In this document: positions 1 through 4,744 of the stretch, one piece after another
How positions within the stretch are numbered: the first letter of the stretch is position 1
Layout: every line of letters begins with the position of its first letter
Assembly: GCA_002292165.1 (NCBI GenBank)
Contig: DBBK01000007.1
Coordinates: forward strand, 1 to 6,516
Direction of reading: 5' to 3'
DNA: 6,516 bases
Source: Brevundimonas sp. UBA986
GTDB lineage: Bacteria > Pseudomonadota > Alphaproteobacteria > Caulobacterales > Caulobacteraceae
Program-made: the position numbers and the translations under genes
Notes under the pieces: model-generated
Databases searched by the model: none
Seen by the model: the letters and a program-made list of their open reading frames with translations, nothing else
Told to the model about the DNA's origin: nothing

Positions 1-368
1 CCCACGTCGCCGTTGCCGCCATAGGTGACCAGACCCTCGACGAAGTCCGTCGGCGCCGTCGGCATCGGCAGCGGGTCCCATCGCAGCCGGTTGGGCGTCG
101 GCGGCCGCTCGAACGGGCCGGACTTGAGCAGGCTCCCCCCGGTCCAGGGCTGGAACGGCGGGTGGTTGGCCGTGGGACGCAGGCGATAGAGCCAGCTGCG
201 CTTGTTCTCGTGGCGCGGGGCGGTGAAGGCCGTGCCGGACAACTGCTCGGCATAGAGGCCGAAGGGCGCGCGCTGGGGCGAGTTCTGGCCTTCCGGCAGG
301 GCGCCGGGCACGGCCTCCGACACGCCGTGATTGCCGAAGCCGGGCAGATAGGCTCGCGCATTCGCCAT
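1..368 (-). CDS. hmgA: Homogentisate 1,2-dioxygenase, N-terminal part (cut by left window edge)
   Basis: The enzyme opens the ring of homogentisate with O2 and Fe(II) to give maleylacetoacetate, the central step of tyrosine and phenylalanine catabolism in the cytoplasm. I translated 122 residues from the ATG at 368; the frame stays open to base 1. The N-terminus contains the family signature: YLPGFGN at residues 7-13, then QNSPQRAPFGLYAEQLSG at 28-45 and TAFTAPRHENKRSWLYR at 46-62, which is nearly diagnostic for this family (N-terminal HgmA domain). Bacterial members are about 430 residues, so roughly 70 percent, including the His/Glu/His iron ligands of the C-terminal half, lies outside the window. 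The start is supported by a GGAGG 9 nt upstream and by the family's usual N-terminus. The gene begins 43 nt after the LacI-family gene on the same strand with no terminator seen between them, so co-transcription is possible. Identification is by recognition of the conserved motifs, not by a search. Confidence 0.95.
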   Translation of the reverse strand, partial: MANARAYLPGFGNHGVSEAVPGALPEGQNSPQRAPFGLYAEQLSGTAFTAPRHENKRSWLYRLRPTANHPPFQPWTGGSLLKSGPFERPPTPNRLRWDPLPMPTAPTDFVEGLVTYGGNGDV

Positions 369-377
369 GGTTCGTCG

Positions 378-382
378 CCTCC
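378..382 (-). promoter_or_regulatory. Ribosome binding site of hmgA
   Basis: On the minus strand the bases read GGAGG, a strong Shine-Dalgarno core, 9 nt before the ATG at 368. It fixes the hmgA start and shows that the gene has its own efficient translation signal even if it shares a transcript with the regulator gene upstream. Confidence 0.8.
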
Positions 383-411
383 GAGTCTTGTTTTGACGCC
401 GGTGTAGGGCC

Positions 412-1452
412 TCAGGCGCGCTGAGTGGAGTCCCGGATCGCCAGACCGAAGGGCACGACCACGCTGCCCGGCAGATCGGCGTCGCCGGCCTTGGCCCGGA
501 TCAGCAGACGCGAGGCCTCCGCCGTCATGGCCGCGATGGGCTGGACGATGGCCGTCAGGGGCGGATGGCTGAACTTGACGATGGGGGTGTCGTCGAAGCT
601 GACGATGGCCAAATCCTCGGGCGATTTCAGACCCCGGTCGGTCGCGACGCGCAGGGCCGCCAGCCCCATCTGGTCGTTGGACGCGACAAGCGCGGTCGGG
701 GGCTCGGCCAGTTCGCAGAAGGCCTCCATCGCCGCCGTGCCGGACTCGAACGAGAAGTCGCCGCGCCCGATCAAGGCCTCGTCGATGGCGAAGCCCCGCT
801 CCGTCATCGCCTGTTTGTAGCCGTCCAGACGCGCACCGCTGATGGCCCATTCGTCGCTGCCGGTGATGAAGCCGACGCGGGTATGGCCGAGGTCCAGCAG
901 ATGCTCGGTCGCGACCTTGCCCGCCGCGCGGTCGTCCATGGTGATGGCGAAGCCGGGGCCGTCGGCGACCGAACCGATCCGCGCGAACGGCAGGCCCAGC
1001 TGGACCAGCAGGTTGATGATCAGCGGATTGTCGGAGTGCGGCGGGGTCAGGATGACGCCGTCGGGGTGCAGGGCCGAGATCGCCGCCCGCACCTCGCGTT
1101 CGACATGGTTCGAATGGGTGTCGACCAGTTCGAAGATCATGCGGTAGCCGTGCTCGGCGCACTCCAGCATCCCGCCCATCAGCATCTTGTCGACCCAGTC
1201 GGTGCCCTCACCCAGGCGCCAGCCCTCGATGGTGCGGTCGCGGTCGTTCAGGGCCAGCAGCAGATAGGATCGCGAGCCGCCCATGCGCTGGGCCGCGAGG
1301 CTGGGCACATAGCCGAGCTTGGCCACGGCGGCGTTGACGCGCTCACGAACCTCGGGGCGCACATTGGGCCCGTTGTTGATGACCCGCGAGACGGTCTGCA
1401 GCGAGACGCCGGCCTCGGCGGCGACGTGTTTGATCGTTACCGGGCGAGGCAC
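412..1452 (-). CDS. LacI-family transcriptional regulator
   Basis: This is a 346-residue one-component regulator of the LacI/GalR family, which normally binds operator DNA as a dimer and releases it on binding a sugar or other small ligand. An N-terminal helix-turn-helix spans about residues 5-26 (VTIKHVAAEAGVSLQTVSRV), followed by the hinge helix at about 51-62 (SLAAQRMGGSRS), where the leucine that intercalates in the minor groove in LacI/PurR appears to be Met57. The rest is a periplasmic-binding-protein-like ligand domain with typical family residues: ARLDGY at 207-212, ASND at 257-260 and SFDD at 285-288. The length is normal. The start is GTG: an in-frame TGA lies upstream with no ATG or GTG between, and the protein begins directly at the helix-turn-helix. 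The Shine-Dalgarno is weak (GGAA). It lies 105 nt after the halogenase pair and 43 nt before hmgA, all on one strand. By context it probably controls the receptor/halogenase locus; its ligand and operator cannot be read from this window. Confidence 0.95.
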   Translation of the reverse strand: MPRPVTIKHVAAEAGVSLQTVSRVINNGPNVRPEVRERVNAAVAKLGYVPSLAAQRMGGSRSYLLLALNDRDRTIEGWRLGEGTDWVDKMLMGGMLECAEHGYRMIFELVDTHSNHVEREVRAAISALHPDGVILTPPHSDNPLIINLLVQLGLPFARIGSVADGPGFAITMDDRAAGKVATEHLLDLGHTRVGFITGSDEWAISGARLDGYKQAMTERGFAIDEALIGRGDFSFESGTAAMEAFCELAEPPTALVASNDQMGLAALRVATDRGLKSPEDLAIVSFDDTPIVKFSHPPLTAIVQPIAAMTAEASRLLIRAKAGDADLPGSVVVPFGLAIRDSTQRA

Positions 1453-1557
1453 GCTGTTCCGTTCCCGGGCTGTCCGCTGAGTCCACTCATAAGGTCACGC
1501 TAGCCGATCCCGTCGCGCCCGTCCCGGCAAAGATCATACGATTGCCAGGTCCGGCGC

Positions 1558-3087
1558 TCAGGCCGCCATCTCCGGCGTCACCGCCGCGCAGTGCCGGGCG
1601 ATGAACTCCTCCTGGGTGGGCAGGTCGGCGACAACGCGGCGGAGCATTTCCCTCGCGTGATCCAGCTGCTCGGGAACGTTCTCGAACGGGATGCGGTCGA
1701 CCAGCGGGTGGTAGCTGCGCGGGTGCACGCCCATGCCTTCCATCACCGACTGCCAGCTGACGGCGCGGAACAGCTCGTCCAGCCCCTCGGCCCGGGTCCC
1801 GTTGACGCGGAACAGTTCGATCTTGCGCTTCAGCGAGGCCGGCGGCTCCATCGCCTTGACCTCGCGCCAGAAGGGCGTGTCCTCCCTCTGGGTCGTGCAG
1901 TAGTGCAGGATGACGAAGTCCCGGATCTCCTCGTAGTCGGCGATCATGCGGCGATTGTATTCGGCCGCCAGGGCCGGATCGCAGTCGCGGTCGGGCAGGA
2001 AGCGGAAGAAGAAGTCCATGCCGCGGTAGATCAGATGGATCGCCGTCGACTCCAGCGGCTCGATGAAGCCGCCCGCCAGGCCGATGCCCAGCACGTTCTT
2101 CTCCCACAGCTTCTCACGCACGCCGGTCTTGAACGGCACGACCCAGGGCTTGGTGACGGCTGGCCCCTCGCACTGGGCCAGCAGGGCCGCGGTCGCCTCG
2201 TCGTCGCTCAGATGCTTGCTGGAGAAGACGTAGCCGGTGCCGCTGCGATGCTGCAGCGGAATGACCCAGCGCCAGCCGCAGTCCATGGCCTGCGCCCGGG
2301 TGACGGGCATCGGCGGCACGGTGTTCTCGATTTGCAGGGCGACCGCGCGGTCGCACAGCAGCCAGTCCGACCAGTCGTGGTAGCCCGTCTTCATCGCCTT
2401 GCCGATCAAGAGGCTGCGGAAGCCCGAGCAGTCGATGAAGAAGTCGGCCTCGATGGTGCGACCGTCCTTGAGGATCAGCTTCTCGACAAAGCCGTTCGGG
2501 TGCAGGGCGACGTCCTCGATCATGCCCTCGGTGCGCTTCACCCCTCGCGCCTCGGAATATCTGCGCAGGTAGCGGGCCACCAGCTTGGCGTCGAAGTGCA
2601 GCGCATAGCTGGCGCTGGCGATCGGCGTGTTCGGAGCCTTGTACGGCAGCATGAATTTGCGCTCGCGCGCCATCACCGCCGCCGGAGCGAAGTCCTGCAG
2701 CGGCCCCTGATAGCCGTTGGCCCTGGCCTTGAGCCACAACTGGTAGAAGTCCGACAGATCGACCCGGGCGCCCAGGTCGCCAAACGGGTGGAAATAGTTC
2801 TCGCCCTTCACCCGCCAGTCGCGGAAGTCGATGCCCAGCTTGAAGGTGCCCTGGGTCTCGCGGATGAACTCCTGCTCGTTGATGCCCAGTTTGGCGATCA
2901 GCTCCAGCAGGGGCGGCACGGTCGACTCCCCCACTCCGACGGTGCCGATGTCGTCGGACTCGACCACCTCGATGGCGCCCATCGTCCCCTTGAAGTGCTC
3001 GGACATCAGGGCCGCCGCCATCCACCCGGCGGTGCCGCCGCCGACGATGCAGATCTTGCGGATCGGGCGATGGGGATTGTTGGCCAT
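1558..3087 (-). CDS. Flavin-dependent halogenase (tryptophan halogenase family), second of tandem pair
   Basis: This is a cytoplasmic FADH2-dependent halogenase of the tryptophan halogenase family, which makes hypohalous acid from halide and O2 to chlorinate or brominate an electron-rich ring. The 509-residue product has the FAD-binding GGGTAGW at 16-22, the presumed catalytic Lys83 in TFKLGIDF, HPFG at 100-103, DCSGFR at 219-224, the halogenase hallmark WRWVIP at 272-277, and FIEPLESTAI at 341-350 with the catalytic Glu346. PrnA and RebH are about 530 residues, so it is close to full length. I chose the ATG at 3087: it puts the glycine motif near the N-terminus, has GAGAGA 7 nt upstream, and lies 11 nt after the preceding gene's stop. 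A TTG 39 nt further upstream would overlap that gene and is less likely. Odd point: Ala349 replaces the glycine that normally ends the halide-binding motif. The substrate is unknown; no flavin reductase, which such enzymes need to supply FADH2, is present nearby. Confidence 0.93.
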   Translation of the reverse strand: MANNPHRPIRKICIVGGGTAGWMAAALMSEHFKGTMGAIEVVESDDIGTVGVGESTVPPLLELIAKLGINEQEFIRETQGTFKLGIDFRDWRVKGENYFHPFGDLGARVDLSDFYQLWLKARANGYQGPLQDFAPAAVMARERKFMLPYKAPNTPIASASYALHFDAKLVARYLRRYSEARGVKRTEGMIEDVALHPNGFVEKLILKDGRTIEADFFIDCSGFRSLLIGKAMKTGYHDWSDWLLCDRAVALQIENTVPPMPVTRAQAMDCGWRWVIPLQHRSGTGYVFSSKHLSDDEATAALLAQCEGPAVTKPWVVPFKTGVREKLWEKNVLGIGLAGGFIEPLESTAIHLIYRGMDFFFRFLPDRDCDPALAAEYNRRMIADYEEIRDFVILHYCTTQREDTPFWREVKAMEPPASLKRKIELFRVNGTRAEGLDELFRAVSWQSVMEGMGVHPRSYHPLVDRIPFENVPEQLDHAREMLRRVVADLPTQEEFIARHCAAVTPEMAA

Positions 3088-3094
3088 AAGCGTG

Positions 3095-3100
3095 TCTCTC
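3095..3100 (-). promoter_or_regulatory. Ribosome binding site of the downstream halogenase, overlapping the upstream stop codon
   Basis: The minus strand reads TGAGAGA, where TGA is the stop of the first halogenase gene and GAGAGA is a moderate Shine-Dalgarno 7 nt before the ATG at 3087. The overlap suggests translational coupling of the two halogenases and supports this ATG over the TTG at 3126. Confidence 0.6.
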
Positions 3101-4637
3101 AAGCGGCTACGGGTCGGTCGAGCCAAGCCAGGAAGGCGGCATGGCTCGGGGTGCGGGCGACGGTCTCCGCGACCGACGTCCTCATCTGCTGAAGGCTGTG
3201 GGCGAGCTGGCCGGGATCCAGCCCCTCGACGGCGGGGTCGAGCTGTTCGGGCAGGACGCCGAAGCCGTCGTAGATGGCCAGCCAGCTGGCCGGGTGGAAC
3301 ATCTCCCAGCGATAGCGGACGAACTGTCCCCTCGCCTTCCAGAGCTCGACCTTGCGGGCCAGGGTGTCGGGAATGGCCGCCTCGCGCCGCTCCCGCCAGA
3401 AGGGCTCGTCACGGCCGTTCAGCCAGTAGTGCAGGATGATGAAGTCGCGGGTGCGCTCCATCTCGCGCGCCGACTGATCATTGAACTCCTCGATGATCGA
3501 GGGAGCGAAGGTCCTGTCCGGGAACAGGGACTTCAGCCGCTCGATGCCGTTCTCGATCAGGGCGATGCTGGTGCTTTCCAGCGGCTCGAGGAAGCCGGCG
3601 GACAGGCCGATGGAGACGCAGTTCTTGACCCAGGCCCGGTCGCGGCGGCCGGGACGGAAGCCGATGCGGCGCGGCTCCATAAGCGGGCGGCCCATCAGAT
3701 TGGGCATCAGGGCGTCCAGCGCCTGCTGGTCGGTCATATGGGCGCTGGAGAAGACCAGTCCGTTGCCCGCCCGATGGCGCAGCGGAATGCCCCACTGCCA
3801 GCCGGCCGAGTGCGCCGTGACCTGGGTGTAGGGATGGGGCTCCATGCCCGGGGCGTTCTCGCTCTGGATGGCGAAGGCGGCGTCGCAGGCCAGCCACTGA
3901 CCCCAGTCCTCATAGGCGGAGCCCATGGCCTCGCCGATCAGCAGGCCGCGGAAGCCCGAGCAGTCGACGAACAGATCGCCCTCGACCTCGCGCCCGTCGC
4001 CGAGAGTGATGGCCCGGACGAAGCCGTCCTCGGGCCGCAGCTGGACGTCGGTGATGCGGGCGTCGATGCGCTCGACCCCGCTGGCCTCGGCGTAGCGGCG
4101 CAGATGCTGGGCGAACAGGGAGGCGTCCAGATGCAGGGCCCAGTCGAACACCGACAGGGACGACGGCGGCGTCGGCGACGGCTCGATGAACTTGCCGCCG
4201 AACGCCAGCGACGCGCCCAGCGAATAGGCGGCCAGCGGCGTCTGATCGCCGGTCTGGCGCTGTTTGGCCCAGTAGTGGTGGAAGCCCACCCCGCGCAGGT
4301 CCTGTCCGTACAGGCCGAAGGGGTGGATGAAGTCCGAACCCGCCCCGCTCCAGCCGGTGAAGCGGATGCCCAGCTTGCAGCTGGCCTGGGTCGCCGTCGT
4401 CACCTCGGCGTCGGTCATGCCGAGCTGGGCATAGAAGCGGCGGATGGTCGGGATGGTCGCCTCGCCGACGCCGATCGTGCCGATCTCGGACGACTCGACC
4501 ACGGTGATGCGCACCCCGGTGTGTCGCAGGTGCTGGATCAGGGCCGCGGCCGTCATCCAGCCCGCGGTTCCGCCGCCGACGATCACCACCTGACGGATGG
4601 CGTTCGGGGGAAGTCTGTCGCCGGACGCTGTGTCCAT
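3099..4637 (-). CDS. Flavin-dependent halogenase (tryptophan halogenase family), first of tandem pair
   Basis: This is the first and divergent member of the halogenase pair, 512 residues, predicted cytoplasmic and FADH2-dependent. Visible landmarks are GGGTAGW at 21-27 (FAD binding), Lys88 in SCKLGIRF (presumed catalytic lysine), HPFG at 105-108, DCSGFRGLLIG at 225-235, WQWGIP at 280-285 (the WxWxIP halogenase motif) and FLEPLESTSI at 349-358 with Glu354 as the presumed catalytic acid. Thus all core halogenase residues are kept, but Ser357 sits where classical enzymes have glycine. I chose the ATG at 4637 because GAGGAAA lies 8 nt before it; a TTG at 4664 would add nine residues but has no comparable support. 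It differs from the next gene along most of its length outside the motifs, so the pair is an old duplication or a pair of separately acquired genes with different specificity, not a recent copy. It follows a terminator-like hairpin after the receptor gene. Confidence 0.93.
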   Translation of the reverse strand: MDTASGDRLPPNAIRQVVIVGGGTAGWMTAAALIQHLRHTGVRITVVESSEIGTIGVGEATIPTIRRFYAQLGMTDAEVTTATQASCKLGIRFTGWSGAGSDFIHPFGLYGQDLRGVGFHHYWAKQRQTGDQTPLAAYSLGASLAFGGKFIEPSPTPPSSLSVFDWALHLDASLFAQHLRRYAEASGVERIDARITDVQLRPEDGFVRAITLGDGREVEGDLFVDCSGFRGLLIGEAMGSAYEDWGQWLACDAAFAIQSENAPGMEPHPYTQVTAHSAGWQWGIPLRHRAGNGLVFSSAHMTDQQALDALMPNLMGRPLMEPRRIGFRPGRRDRAWVKNCVSIGLSAGFLEPLESTSIALIENGIERLKSLFPDRTFAPSIIEEFNDQSAREMERTRDFIILHYWLNGRDEPFWRERREAAIPDTLARKVELWKARGQFVRYRWEMFHPASWLAIYDGFGVLPEQLDPAVEGLDPGQLAHSLQQMRTSVAETVARTPSHAAFLAWLDRPVAA

Positions 4638-4642
4638 GGCCG

Positions 4643-4649
4643 TTTCCTC
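4643..4649 (-). promoter_or_regulatory. Ribosome binding site of the first halogenase
   Basis: The minus strand reads GAGGAAA; the GAGG core ends 8 nt before the ATG at 4637. It decides the start in favour of this ATG over the in-frame TTG at 4664. Confidence 0.7.
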
Positions 4650-4668
4650 GCCTGTCTGACGCAAGCTG

Positions 4669-4680
4669 ATCCTGGAGGAT
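4669..4680. repeat. Short inverted repeat upstream of the halogenase pair
   Basis: The bases ATCCT-GG-AGGAT form two perfect 5-nt arms around a 2-nt centre. It lies between the terminator and the first halogenase start, about 31 nt before the ATG. It could be a protein-binding site or chance; LacI-family operators usually have a central CG, which this lacks. Confidence 0.3.
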
Positions 4681-4686
4681 TACGCG

Positions 4687-4726
4687 AAAAAATCGGCCGA
4701 CGACAACGCGAACGTCATCGTCGGCC
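4687..4726 (-). terminator. Intrinsic terminator or attenuator after the TonB-dependent receptor gene
   Basis: On the minus strand a perfect 9-bp GC-rich stem is formed by GGCCGACGA (4726-4718) and TCGTCGGCC (4703-4695). Inside it, after a 2-nt mismatch on each side, three further pairs close a 4-nt loop. Two nt after the stem comes a run of six T residues (4692-4687). This is the classical form of a Rho-independent terminator. It begins 18 nt after the receptor stop codon and ends 49 nt before the halogenase start, so it should end most receptor transcripts and lower, or separate, halogenase expression. On the plus strand there is no T-run after the stem, so it works in one direction only. 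Confidence 0.85.
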
Positions 4727-4744
4727 AGGGTCCAGGGGTGGTGG

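Noticed and set aside
162..407. Small plus-strand open frame opposite hmgA
   Set aside because: The minus strand in this place encodes the highly conserved N-terminus of homogentisate dioxygenase; the plus-strand product has no recognisable feature.
369..411. Possible terminator between the LacI-family gene and hmgA
   Set aside because: The gap has a short GCCT-G-AGGC inverted repeat but no usable loop and no T-run on the minus strand.
565..1503. Plus-strand open frame of 312 codons antisense to the LacI-family gene
   Set aside because: Same GC-bias shadow effect; the opposite strand encodes a complete LacI-family protein with a helix-turn-helix and ligand domain.
1453..1557. Possible promoter or LacI operator upstream of the regulator gene
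   Set aside because: An imperfect 10-nt palindrome (ATCATACGAT, 8 of 10 positions) and a GCTAGC resembling a Caulobacter -10 element are present, but the spacing to a TTGCCG does not fit the known consensus and the palindrome lacks the usual central CG.
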